The position numbers and the translations under genes are program-made. From Gammaproteobacteria bacterium (GTDB lineage: Bacteria; Pseudomonadota; Gammaproteobacteria; Pseudomonadales; Pseudomonadaceae), in NCBI GenBank assembly GCA_012735335.1, contig JAAYHO010000149.1, forward strand, positions 1 through 19,323: 19,323 nt of DNA. The letters run 5' to 3'. A model generated the notes under the pieces. It was not told the DNA's origin and did no database searches. It saw only the letters and a program-made list of their open reading frames with translations. Numbering within the stretch: position 1 is the first letter of the stretch; every line of letters begins with the position of its first letter. Positions 6,674 to 14,808 of the stretch are shown piece after piece.

Positions 6674-8676
6674 TGGTTGCTGATCCGGCGGCGTCTGCCG
6701 GGACCGGCCAGCAAGGCCAGTGCGGCGCTGAACAGGGCCGCTGCCAGCAGCCAGAGTCGCAGCAGGCCCAGCGAGGTCTGCGGATACAGGTGGTGGTCGG
6801 CCGGGTTGAGGTTGGGCACCTGCTGGCTTGCCAGTGGCTCGTCGGCACGGCGCACCGGCGTCTGCTCGATGGCGATAAAGCTGGTGTAGCGGCTCATCAG
6901 CTGGTGTTGCAGGGCTACTTCCAGTACTGCCTCGCGTACTTCTGACTCGGTCCGGCCCTCAAGCAGGCCATCCATCAGTGATTCGATCTTGCGCCGGGCC
7001 CAGAGTCGGGCGGTGCCTGGACTGTGATGCGCTTCGGGCAGCACCAGTTGCTGCTGCCAGGGCTCTGGTTGATGCCCGTGCAGGGTAATGGATTCGGGCA
7101 GGCGGTTGAGCTTCATGGTCACCACCAGCGGCTGATTGGCGTAGAGGTCGGGCAGCCGCTGTGGCCAGGTTTCCGCGTGGATGCCCGGCTCCAGTTCCAG
7201 ACTGAGGCCGGTCAGCACCGGTGCTTCCAGCTTCTCGAACAGCCGGTTGATCGACTCGGCCACCCCGTCGCCGTCATGCACCGGGGTGAAGTGCCCACGG
7301 CCGATCTCGGCGGCCTTGCGCAGCAGATAGCTGTTGGGCGCGGCGCCTATACCGACGGTGAACAGCCGGGCCTGCTGCAGCCGGTACTGGATCATGTCCA
7401 GTATCTCCTGCTCGTTGCTGACCGAACCGTCGGTAATGAACACCAACTGGCGCAGGTAACCCGCTTCGCTGGGTTGTGACAGGGCGTCACGCAGTACCGA
7501 CAGCATCTCGGTTCCGCCATTGGCCCGCAGGGCGTTGACCCACTGCCGGGCCTGGGCCAGGTTCTCGGCACTGGCCGGTTGCGGCTGACGGAACAGCTGG
7601 CTGTGGTGGTGATTGAACTCCAGCACGTTGAACAGATCGTCGGGTTGCAGCCGGTCGAGGGCGTGGACCAGACTCTGGCGGGCCTGACGCATGCGCTGGC
7701 CCTGCATCGAGCCGGAACTGTCGATGATCAGCAGCATCTCCCGGGGCTGGCGTTGCTGGCTGACCGGAGCGGCGGCGGGGGACAGCATCAGCAGCGCATA
7801 GTGATCATCGCCCAGGGTCTCGGTGAATACCGCCGCCTGGTTACCGGCGCTGGCGGGCAGTTCCCATTCGAGGATGAAATCGCGGTCCATGGCTACCGGG
7901 TTGCTCTCCAGCTCGATGCGGTAGCCACGGCCATCGTAGGCGTGGCTGACGGTATGGCTGGGGCTGCGGATGCTGTCCAGCGGCATACCCGCATCCAGGT
8001 AGATATCCAGCTGCGCCTGGTGTGATGCCTCGGCATCGGCCAGACGCGCGACAATGGGACCTTCGACTGCGCCGGGCGCAAGAGCGGGCAATGGGTGATC
8101 GTTCGGTTGCACAGCGGGGGTGTAGCGTGGGGTCATGGTCAGCGGCAGACGCAGGCCGAGGCGGTTGGCGTCGGGGATCAGCAGTTCGCTGTACTCCAGC
8201 GTCACGGTAATGGTGGCACCGGCATCGATATTGGCCACCGAGGTGCTGAACAGGTTGGGCCGGTTCTGCTCCACCAGGGCACTGCGCTGACCGCTGTCGC
8301 GGGCCTGCTGGTACATGGCTCTGGCTTGCTGGCGCTCGCGGATTTCGCCCTGGATGCGGCGCTCGCCGATTTCCAGCAGCATGCCATGCACGGCGGCATT
8401 CTCGGCTACCGGCAATACATAGCGGCCCTCGGCAAAGGCCCGGCCCGGGTTGGCGAAATGCTGGCGCACCCGTACTTCGGCCAGTGGCCCGCTGATGCGT
8501 ACATCCATTTCGGTATTGAGCAGCAGCGCCGGTTGCCAGTCGTCATGGGCAGCGCTGCGCATCAGGAAGACCCCGGTCAAGGCCTGGTCTGACTGGGGCA
8601 GAGGGTGGGAAGAAGCCTGGGCCAGTTGACCCAGCAGCCCCGCGATAAGGAATAGCCAGCCGATTACTCTGTTCAT
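6670..8676 (-). CDS. Sortase target protein with VIT and VWA domains
   Basis: This 668-residue exported protein has a signal peptide (cleavage likely after AQA, residue 21) and a VIT domain (about 35-165). A von Willebrand factor A domain (about 313-485) has a complete metal-ion-dependent adhesion site: D319-x-S321-x-S323 in IIDSSGSM, T389 in GGTEM and D416 in FITDGS. The C-terminus has a sorting-signal layout: motif YPQTS (631-635), hydrophobic stretch (636-658), then RRRR (661-664). This matches the family called marine proteobacterial sortase target protein, normally the dedicated substrate of the adjacent sortase. VIT/VWA pairing is also seen in the inter-alpha-trypsin inhibitor heavy chain. 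Adhesion or protein binding is plausible, but the ligand is unknown. AGGAGAG lies five bases before the ATG. The motif departs from LPXTG (see findings). Confidence 0.93.
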   Translation of the reverse strand: MNRVIGWLFLIAGLLGQLAQASSHPLPQSDQALTGVFLMRSAAHDDWQPALLLNTEMDVRISGPLAEVRVRQHFANPGRAFAEGRYVLPVAENAAVHGMLLEIGERRIQGEIRERQQARAMYQQARDSGQRSALVEQNRPNLFSTSVANIDAGATITVTLEYSELLIPDANRLGLRLPLTMTPRYTPAVQPNDHPLPALAPGAVEGPIVARLADAEASHQAQLDIYLDAGMPLDSIRSPSHTVSHAYDGRGYRIELESNPVAMDRDFILEWELPASAGNQAAVFTETLGDDHYALLMLSPAAAPVSQQRQPREMLLIIDSSGSMQGQRMRQARQSLVHALDRLQPDDLFNVLEFNHHHSQLFRQPQPASAENLAQARQWVNALRANGGTEMLSVLRDALSQPSEAGYLRQLVFITDGSVSNEQEILDMIQYRLQQARLFTVGIGAAPNSYLLRKAAEIGRGHFTPVHDGDGVAESINRLFEKLEAPVLTGLSLELEPGIHAETWPQRLPDLYANQPLVVTMKLNRLPESITLHGHQPEPWQQQLVLPEAHHSPGTARLWARRKIESLMDGLLEGRTESEVREAVLEVALQHQLMSRYTSFIAIEQTPVRRADEPLASQQVPNLNPADHHLYPQTSLGLLRLWLLAAALFSAALALLAGPGRRRRISNQ

Positions 8677-8771
8677 GCATACTCTCCTGGTGAGTTGATG
8701 ACAGCAGTATTTCGGCTGGATGTGTGTCCTTTATGTGCCCTGTGTGTGGATGGATCAGATGATGCGGCGGG
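8677..8771 (-). promoter_or_regulatory. Upstream region of the sortase-target operon with iterated half-sites
   Basis: These 95 bases separate the mrpG stop from the sortase-target start, in the same direction. On the plus strand three short related blocks lie at 8724-8729 (GTGTCC), 8735-8740 (GTGCCC) and 8744-8749 (GTGTGG), spaced 11 and 9 bases apart. The wider heptamer TGTGTGT recurs with a 20-base period (about 8721 and 8741). Phased direct repeats of this sort suit an OmpR-family regulator, but the blocks are short and low in complexity. No exact TTCAC-N6-TTCAC box is present. I see no terminator after mrpG, so read-through from the mrp operon is possible. Confidence 0.35.
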
Positions 8772-9155
8772 TTACTGCTCATCCGGGAACTGATAGGCAT
8801 CCCCTGGCTGGCCGTCGGGCTGGCGCTTGCGCAGATCCCGGTACACGGCGGCGCGCATGATCATCATGGACACCACCGGGGCGGTGAGCAGCACGAAGGC
8901 GGTGATCAGCAGCTCATGCACCACCGGGCGCTCCAGAGTGCCGCTGAAGTACAGCATGGAGGCAATCAGGAAGCAGCCGGTGCCCACGGTGATGAACACC
9001 GCCGGGCCGTGGATGCGCTGGTAGAAGTTGGGCAGGCGCAGCAGTCCCAGGGCACCGGTAAAGGTGATGATGCCGCCGATTACCAGCAGCAGGGCCATGG
9101 GGATGGCCAGCCAGGGGCTGATCTCGGCCATGGGCAGGGTCAGAAAGTTGCTCAT
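8772..9155 (-). CDS. mrpG: Na+/H+ antiporter subunit G (MrpG/MnhG)
   Basis: This 127-residue membrane protein is the last subunit gene of the Mrp antiporter. Three hydrophobic segments are visible (about 14-38, 46-67 and 71-98), with the characteristic GALGLLRLPNFYQRIH motif after the first and a hydrophilic C-terminal tail. MrpG is a small structural subunit of the complex that exchanges cytoplasmic Na+ (or K+) for external H+. The frame is open further upstream to 9449, but that part overlaps mrpF and is not membrane-like. The ATG at 9155 overlaps the mrpF stop (ATGA) and has a GGGGAGA Shine-Dalgarno sequence about eight bases before it. It is followed 95 bases later by the sortase-target gene on the same strand. 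Confidence 0.94.
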   Translation of the reverse strand: MSNFLTLPMAEISPWLAIPMALLLVIGGIITFTGALGLLRLPNFYQRIHGPAVFITVGTGCFLIASMLYFSGTLERPVVHELLITAFVLLTAPVVSMMIMRAAVYRDLRKRQPDGQPGDAYQFPDEQ

Positions 9156-9433
9156 TCGATGATCTCCCCGCGCATCAGGAATTTGGCCAGGGCGATGGAG
9201 GAGACGAAGCCGGTCAGGGCGATCACCAGCGCCGCCTCGAAGTAGATGACGTTGGAAAAACGGATGCCCAGCAGCAGGATGAACAGCATGGCGGCCATCC
9301 ACAGCGAATCCAGTGCCAGCACCCGATCCTGGGCGGTGGGGCCACGCAGCAGGCGGATGGCGCAGAAGATCAGCGCCAGCATCACGCACAGCTGGGCGAA
9401 CCCCAGCGCGACCGTCAGCATCAGGGCAATCAT
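9152..9433 (-). CDS. mrpF: Na+/H+ antiporter subunit F (MrpF/MnhF)
   Basis: The 93-residue product has three membrane helices (about 3-23, 35-55 and 60-82). The stretch RLLRGPTAQDRVLALDSL (about 28-45) is the MrpF signature, with the conserved Pro/Asp in the cytoplasmic loop. Length and order fit MrpF in other Mrp operons. It overlaps mrpE upstream and mrpG downstream by four bases each, indicating coupled translation and balanced subunit supply. MrpF with E and G forms the small-subunit side of the antiporter next to MrpA. Confidence 0.94.
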   Translation of the reverse strand: MIALMLTVALGFAQLCVMLALIFCAIRLLRGPTAQDRVLALDSLWMAAMLFILLLGIRFSNVIYFEAALVIALTGFVSSIALAKFLMRGEIIE

Positions 9434-9927
9434 GCTTTCTCCTGTTCAAAGATCTCGATCAAGGGTTGCTCCAGCTTGGTCTTGATCATGTTCACCCACC
9501 AGTCGGCATCGTGCAGGTCGAACACGTGCAGGGCCAGATCGCTGCTGCCCGGAATGATCTCCACCCACACGGTACCCGGTGTCGAGTTGATGATGCAGGC
9601 CAGCACCGCCAGACCGTGCGGGTCGCGCAGGTCCAGCGGGATGCGGATGAACTGGGTGTTGAGCCGGTCGGAGCGCAGCAGGATCAGCCAGCAGACGTTG
9701 AAGCAGGAGCGCAGTATCTCGATCAGCGAGTACATGGTCAGGCGGATCACCGTCAGTGGTCGCGATACCTTCACCGGCGTGGGCCGCAGCGGGGCAATCA
9801 GCAACGGCACCGCCACGGCAATGATGGCACCCAGCAGTACATGGGCCAGGGCCAGGGTCTGGTTGAGCATCAGCCACAACAGCAGCAGAGTCAGGGAGAT
9901 CAGCGGAGTGGGCAGCCAGCGTTTCAT
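9430..9927 (-). CDS. mrpE: Na+/H+ antiporter subunit E (MrpE/MnhE)
   Basis: The product has 165 residues. Two membrane segments near the N-terminus (about 10-47) and a third at about 60-85 precede a cytoplasmic domain with STPGTVWVEI, the conserved MrpE motif, and a final VFDLHDADWW region. MrpE helps assemble and stabilise the Mrp complex. The gene starts in an ATGA overlap with mrpD and ends in an ATGA overlap with mrpF, keeping the usual C-D-E-F-G order. There is no sign of truncation or frameshift. Confidence 0.94.
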   Translation of the reverse strand: MKRWLPTPLISLTLLLLWLMLNQTLALAHVLLGAIIAVAVPLLIAPLRPTPVKVSRPLTVIRLTMYSLIEILRSCFNVCWLILLRSDRLNTQFIRIPLDLRDPHGLAVLACIINSTPGTVWVEIIPGSSDLALHVFDLHDADWWVNMIKTKLEQPLIEIFEQEKA

Positions 9928-11564
9928 GGCTCGACTCCTGCGGTGCTGACCACACCGGGCACGGCGGGGGCGGACAGCACCCGCTGGATATACAGCTGCG
10001 GTTCATGCAACGCTGCCGAGGTGCGCTCCATATAGCGGCTGGTCGGCCCGGCGCCGATGCTGATGCCGATGCACAGCAACAGCAACAGGGTGACCGGCAG
10101 TGCCTCGGTCAGTTGCAGACGCGGTGGTTTGGCATCCGGAATGGCCCAGAAGGCACGTACGCCGAAGCGCATCAGCGAGATGATCGCCGACAGGCCGGAG
10201 AGGATCACCAGGGCCAGAATGCCCCAGGCCAGCGGCCCGGCGGAATACAGGTTGTCGGTAAACAGCCCCGTGGGGTTGAGCAGCGCATGGAACAGCGCGA
10301 ACTTGGCCATGAAGCCGGACAGTGGCGGCAGACCGGCGATGATCAGTGCACAGGCGATAAACGACAGGCCGATGAATGCCATGGCAGCGGGGATGACCAC
10401 CCCGGCGGACTCCTCGGGCGAGTCATCGATGGCAAAGGCTTCCATGGTCAGCGCCAGCATGGTGGCACTGGGCTTGCGGATACGCTCGATCAGCTCCATC
10501 AGCAGCATGAAGGCGGCTACCGCCAGGGTCGAGCTGACCAGATAGAACAGCGCCGCGCTTATCACCTTGGGCTGGCCGTAGCCGATGGCAGCCAGCAGGG
10601 TGCCGGAGGAGATGATGGCACTGAAACCGGCCATGCGTCCGAGTTCCTGACTGCCCAGCAGTCCGATGGTGCCGAAGGCCAGGGTCAGCAGGCCGCCGGT
10701 GACCAGCACCGCACCGGACAGGGCATTCAGACTGTCGGCCTGGTCGGCAAATACCAGCAACCACAGCCGCAGGATGGCGTAGATACCGACCTTGGTCATC
10801 AGCACCAGCATGGCGGCCACCGGCGGCGCGGCGGCGGAGTAGGTGGTCGGCAGCCAGAAGCCCAGCGGCCACATGGCGCTCTTGGTCAGGAAGGCAATCG
10901 CCAGCACCGCCGCGCCGGTTTCCAGCAGCAGGCGTTCGCTGTCACTCATGCTGACCGCGCGCACCGCCAGGTCGGCCATGTTCAGGGTGCCGGAGGCGGC
11001 ATAGATCAGAGCCACGCCGATCAGGAAGAACGACGAGGCCACCAGGTTGATCACCACATACTGCATGCTGGCGCGTACCCGGTTGGGTTGCAGGCCGAGC
11101 AACAGCAGGCCGTAGGAAGCGGCCAGCATGATCTCGAAGAACACGAACAGGTTGAACAGGTCACCGGTGATGAAGGAGCCGTTGATGCCCGCCAGCAGAA
11201 ACTGGAACAGCGAGTGGAAGTGCACCCCGGCGCGGCTCCAGCGGCGGTAGGAGAAGATCAGCGCGGTGACGGCAATCACCGCGCAGAGCGTCAGCATCAG
11301 TGCCGACAGCCGATCCACTACCAGCGCGATGCCGAAGGGCGCGACCCAGTTGGCAGCCAGATAGACGCCTACGCCATCAGCCCAGATCTCCTGATCGGTC
11401 AGCCAGAACAGCGCCAGTGCCACCACCAGCAGCGCCAGGGTACCGATCAGGTTAACGGCGAACTTGAGCTGCTGCTGGCGGCCGCTGAGCAGCACCAGCG
11501 CCGCAGCAAACAGCAGCGGCAGCAGAATGGGCAGCAGAATCAGTTGGTCAGCCCAGAAACTCAT
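9924..11564 (-). CDS. mrpD: Na+/H+ antiporter subunit D (MrpD/MnhD)
   Basis: MrpD is one of the two large proton-channel subunits, homologous to the NuoL/M/N subunits of complex I. The 546-residue product has many transmembrane segments. E144, in NLFVFFEIMLAASYGLLLLG, corresponds to the essential intramembrane glutamate known from MrpD and NuoM/N. Conserved lysine regions (LTKSAMWPLGFWLP, LMTKVGIYAILRLW) follow, where the lysines belong to the proton path, and GLPPLSGFMAKF lies near the C-terminal half. It starts in an ATGA overlap with mrpC and ends in one with mrpE. All key residues recognised in the family appear to be present. Confidence 0.95.
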   Translation of the reverse strand: MSFWADQLILLPILLPLLFAAALVLLSGRQQQLKFAVNLIGTLALLVVALALFWLTDQEIWADGVGVYLAANWVAPFGIALVVDRLSALMLTLCAVIAVTALIFSYRRWSRAGVHFHSLFQFLLAGINGSFITGDLFNLFVFFEIMLAASYGLLLLGLQPNRVRASMQYVVINLVASSFFLIGVALIYAASGTLNMADLAVRAVSMSDSERLLLETGAAVLAIAFLTKSAMWPLGFWLPTTYSAAAPPVAAMLVLMTKVGIYAILRLWLLVFADQADSLNALSGAVLVTGGLLTLAFGTIGLLGSQELGRMAGFSAIISSGTLLAAIGYGQPKVISAALFYLVSSTLAVAAFMLLMELIERIRKPSATMLALTMEAFAIDDSPEESAGVVIPAAMAFIGLSFIACALIIAGLPPLSGFMAKFALFHALLNPTGLFTDNLYSAGPLAWGILALVILSGLSAIISLMRFGVRAFWAIPDAKPPRLQLTEALPVTLLLLLCIGISIGAGPTSRYMERTSAALHEPQLYIQRVLSAPAVPGVVSTAGVEP

Positions 11565-11902
11565 TGACGGGGTTCCTTGCCATCCACGTGGTCAGTGCCG
11601 GTCAGCCCGCGTGAGGTCAGCAACAGCACCAGATACAGGGCGGTGGTGGCAAAGCCGATGACGATCGCGGTAAGCACCAGCGCCTGGGTCACCGGGTCGG
11701 CAAACAGCCCCGCATCCACCGACTTTTCCAGTGTCAGCGGCGGCTTGTTCACGTTCAGACGACCCATGATGAAGATGAACAGGTTGACTGCGTAGGAGAT
11801 CAGCAGCAGGCCGATGATCACCTGAAAGGTGCGTGGGCGCAGGATCAGCCAGACGCCCGAGGCGAACAGTACGCCGATGGCAATGGCGATGACAGCTTCC
11901 AT
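11561..11902 (-). CDS. mrpC: Na+/H+ antiporter subunit C (MrpC/MnhC)
   Basis: The product has 113 residues with three membrane helices and is homologous to NuoK of complex I. The stretch ADPVTQALVLTAIVI (about 68-82) is a hallmark of MrpC, and GLLLISYAVNLFIF in the second helix fits too. The start codon shares one base with the mrpAB stop (TGATG), and its own stop overlaps mrpD (ATGA). MrpC sits between the A and D subunits in the membrane complex and is needed for ion translocation. Confidence 0.95.
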   Translation of the reverse strand: MEAVIAIAIGVLFASGVWLILRPRTFQVIIGLLLISYAVNLFIFIMGRLNVNKPPLTLEKSVDAGLFADPVTQALVLTAIVIGFATTALYLVLLLTSRGLTGTDHVDGKEPRQ

Positions 11903-14808
11903 CAGTTTTCCTCCTTTTCAGCGGCACCGGCGGCCTCGGTGGCAGCCAGCGGCAGACGGTGGCTGCGGATCGACTGGTGCGCGAGGGCGGTGAGAATCAG
12001 CATGGTGGCGCCGACCACCACGCAGAACACGCCAAGATCAAAAAAGAATGCGCTGGGCATATGCAATTCGCCGAGCAGCGGCAGGGTGAAGTGGGCGGTG
12101 TGGCTGGTCAGGAACGGATAGCCGACCGCCCAGGCACCCAGGCCGGTAACGACGGCAACCACCAGGCCCAGCGCCAGCCAGCGGTGCGGTTGCAGGTGCA
12201 GACGCGACTCCACCCACAGGGTACCGGCCAGCATGTACTGGATGATGATACCTACCGAGAACACCAGGCCGGCGACGAAGCCGCCGCCGGGCAGGTTGTG
12301 CCCGCGCATGAAGAAGTACAGCGAGACCACCAGGATCATCGGCAGCAGCAGGCGCAGATACACGCCGGGCACCATCATGTAGCCGGTTTCCGCCTGTTCT
12401 GCGGGAGTCTGCTGCGCCGCCGGGTCGATCAGATTGGTCTGCTGTGGCGGCCGCGCCATGCTTTCCGGCGCCGGGCGGAAGCGCCGCAGCAGGCCGTACA
12501 CGGTCAGCGCCACGATACCCAGTACGGCAATCTCGCCCATGGTATCGAAGCCGCGGAAGTCCACCAGCAGCACGTTGACCACGTTGCTGCCGCCGCCCTC
12601 GGACAGCGAACGCTCGAGGAAGAAGCCACCGATACCCGCACCGGCTGGCAGCATCAGTACCAGATAGCTGATGGCAGCCATGGCCAGTCCGGCGGCTACC
12701 GCCAGAATGAAGTCACGGCTACGCCGGGTGCGGGTGAGTACGGCTTCTGCCCGGTCCTGCTCGATCGACAGCAGCCGCGGCGGCAGCCAGCGCAGACCGA
12801 GCAGGATCAATACGGTAGTAACGGTTTCGACCATCAACTGGGTCAGCGCCAGATCCGGTGCGGACAGCCAGAGGAAGGTCAGGCACACCACCAGACCGGT
12901 GCCGCCGACCAGCGCCAGTGCGGCCAGCCGGTGGTATTTGGCCTGCCAGGCGGCGGCAACCGCGCAGGCACCGCCGATCAGCCAGAGCACGCTGAAGGGG
13001 ATATGCGGGGTGCTGGGCTCAAGGGCCGCCCACACCTGCGGCACACTGACTGCCGCCGCCACTGCCGCGCCCAGACAGACCGATACCAGCAACACCAGCT
13101 GCGGTTGCAGCCGCCGGGTGCCGAGCAGTTTTTCCAGTCGCGAGGCGGCGCTGCGCAGCTCCAGCATGGTGCTTTCGTAAGCCTCCTTGCCGCTGAAACG
13201 GTACAGCACCGGTGCCCGGGTGCGCTGTGGCAGGTTGAAGCGGGAGCGCAGAATCGTATACAGCAGTACACCGCCGCCCAGGGCAATGAAGCTCATCAGC
13301 AAAGGCAGGTTGAAGCCATGCCACAGCGCCAGACTGTAGTAGGGCGTCTGCTCGCCGAGCACCGACTGCACGCTGTTATGCAGCAGCGGGCCGACACTCA
13401 GGCCGGGGATGATGCCAACCACCAGGCAGAACACCACCAGTACTTCCACCGGAAAGCGCATCCAGCGCGGCGGCTCGTGGGGTGTCTTGGGCAGGTCGGT
13501 GGCGGGCTCGCCGAAGAACACATGGATGAAGCGCAGCGAGTAGACCACGCTGAAGATACCCATGGTGATGGCCGCCAGCGGCATCCACCAGTTGCTGTTG
13601 CTGCCGACCAGCAGGGTCTCGGCAAAGAACATTTCCTTGGACAGGAAACCGTTGAGGAAGGGTACCCCGGCCATGGCCGCCGAGGCGACAATCGCCAGGG
13701 TACTGGTATAGGGCATCAGCTTGCCCAGGCCGCGCAGCTGGCGCATGTCACGGGTGCCGCTTTCGTGGTCGATGATACCCGCCGCCATGAACAGCGAGGC
13801 CTTGAAGGTCGCATGGTTGAGGGTATGGAAGATCGCCGCAACCATCGCCAGCGGCGTGCCTATGCCGAGCAGGGCGGTGATCAGACCCAGATGGCTTATG
13901 GTCGAGTAGGCCAGCAGGCCCTTGAGGTCATGCTGGAAGATGGCGATGAAGGAGCCGATCATCAGGGTGCAGACCCCGGCGCCGCCGATGATCCAGGTCC
14001 ACTCCGGGGTGCCGGACAGCACCGGCCACAGACGCATCAGCAGAAATACCCCGGCCTTGACCATGGTAGCCGAGTGCAGATAGGCCGATACCGGAGTCGG
14101 CGCAGCCATGGCGTGGGGCAGCCAGAAATGGAACGGGAACTGGGCGCTCTTGGTCAGCGCACCCAGCGCAATCAGGATCAACGTAGGCACATACCAGGCA
14201 TGTTCACGCAGGGTTTCACCGGAGGCCAGCACTACATCCAGATCGTAGCTGCCGATGATATGCCCGAGCATCAGCACGCCTGCCAGCAGGCACAGGCCAC
14301 CGGTGGCGGTCACGGTAAAGGCCATGCGTGCACCCCGGCGGGCTTCGGCCCGGTGGTGCCAGTAGCCGATCAGCAGGAAGGACGACAGACTGGTCAGCTC
14401 CCAGAACATCACCAGCTGGATCAGGTTGCCGGACAGCACCACGCCGAGCATGGAGCCCATGAACGCCAGCAGGAAGGAGAAGAAGCGCGGCACCGGATCT
14501 TCCGGTGACATGTAGTAGCGCGCGTAGACCACCACCAGCAGGAATATACCGATGATCAGCATGCAGAACAGCCATGCCAGACCGTCCATGCGCAGTACCA
14601 GATTCAGCCCGTACTCGGGCATCCAGTCGATCTGGTAGCGTACAACCTCGCCGTTATTGATCTGCGGAAACAGGCTGCCAATGATGATCAGCCCGACAAG
14701 GGCGATCGCGGCAGAGAGCCAGGCTTCCCTGTTGCGTGCGTTGACCGGCAGAAGTGCGGCCAGAAAGCACCCGATAAAAGGGATCAGAGTCAGTATCAGT
14801 AACAGCAT
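11902..14808 (-). CDS. mrpA: Fused Na+/H+ antiporter subunits A and B (MrpA-MrpB)
   Basis: The 968-residue polytopic protein has the NuoL/MrpA fold first (about 1-500), with E137 in FWELTSLSSFLLIGYW as the conserved intramembrane glutamate. Motifs SAQFPFHFWLPHAM and ATMVKAGVFLLMRLWP supply proton-path lysine and histidine residues. The middle region (about 600-780) resembles the MbhD/MbhE-like part of MrpA (LALTQLMVETVTTVLILLGL, VVNVLLVDFRGFDTMGE). From about 807 to 950 it is a complete MrpB domain (MMVPGVYLRLLLP, FMRGHNLPGGGFVAGL, FFDLGVFCVVVG). An A-B fusion is typical of group-2 Mrp operons, including those of pseudomonads. The ATG at 14808 has GGGAG at normal spacing. It is the first gene of the operon and feeds mrpC through a one-base overlap. 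Confidence 0.95.
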   Translation of the reverse strand: MLLLILTLIPFIGCFLAALLPVNARNREAWLSAAIALVGLIIIGSLFPQINNGEVVRYQIDWMPEYGLNLVLRMDGLAWLFCMLIIGIFLLVVVYARYYMSPEDPVPRFFSFLLAFMGSMLGVVLSGNLIQLVMFWELTSLSSFLLIGYWHHRAEARRGARMAFTVTATGGLCLLAGVLMLGHIIGSYDLDVVLASGETLREHAWYVPTLILIALGALTKSAQFPFHFWLPHAMAAPTPVSAYLHSATMVKAGVFLLMRLWPVLSGTPEWTWIIGGAGVCTLMIGSFIAIFQHDLKGLLAYSTISHLGLITALLGIGTPLAMVAAIFHTLNHATFKASLFMAAGIIDHESGTRDMRQLRGLGKLMPYTSTLAIVASAAMAGVPFLNGFLSKEMFFAETLLVGSNSNWWMPLAAITMGIFSVVYSLRFIHVFFGEPATDLPKTPHEPPRWMRFPVEVLVVFCLVVGIIPGLSVGPLLHNSVQSVLGEQTPYYSLALWHGFNLPLLMSFIALGGGVLLYTILRSRFNLPQRTRAPVLYRFSGKEAYESTMLELRSAASRLEKLLGTRRLQPQLVLLVSVCLGAAVAAAVSVPQVWAALEPSTPHIPFSVLWLIGGACAVAAAWQAKYHRLAALALVGGTGLVVCLTFLWLSAPDLALTQLMVETVTTVLILLGLRWLPPRLLSIEQDRAEAVLTRTRRSRDFILAVAAGLAMAAISYLVLMLPAGAGIGGFFLERSLSEGGGSNVVNVLLVDFRGFDTMGEIAVLGIVALTVYGLLRRFRPAPESMARPPQQTNLIDPAAQQTPAEQAETGYMMVPGVYLRLLLPMILVVSLYFFMRGHNLPGGGFVAGLVFSVGIIIQYMLAGTLWVESRLHLQPHRWLALGLVVAVVTGLGAWAVGYPFLTSHTAHFTLPLLGELHMPSAFFFDLGVFCVVVGATMLILTALAHQSIRSHRLPLAATEAAGAAEKEEN

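Noticed and set aside
9156..9449. N-terminal extension of mrpG
   Set aside because: The extra residues are translated from mrpF and part of mrpE in another frame and are not membrane-like; the ATG at 9155 gives the normal MrpG.
10005..11567. A 520-codon open frame on the plus strand opposite mrpD
   Set aside because: Same reason: Gln/Gly/His-rich composition, no domain, and complete overlap with a well-supported mrpD.
11959..14508. An 849-codon open frame on the plus strand opposite mrpAB
   Set aside because: It is antisense to an unmistakable membrane protein gene; its product is rich in Gln, His, Gly and Arg with no recognisable domain, the usual shadow of a high-G+C gene with strong codon bias.
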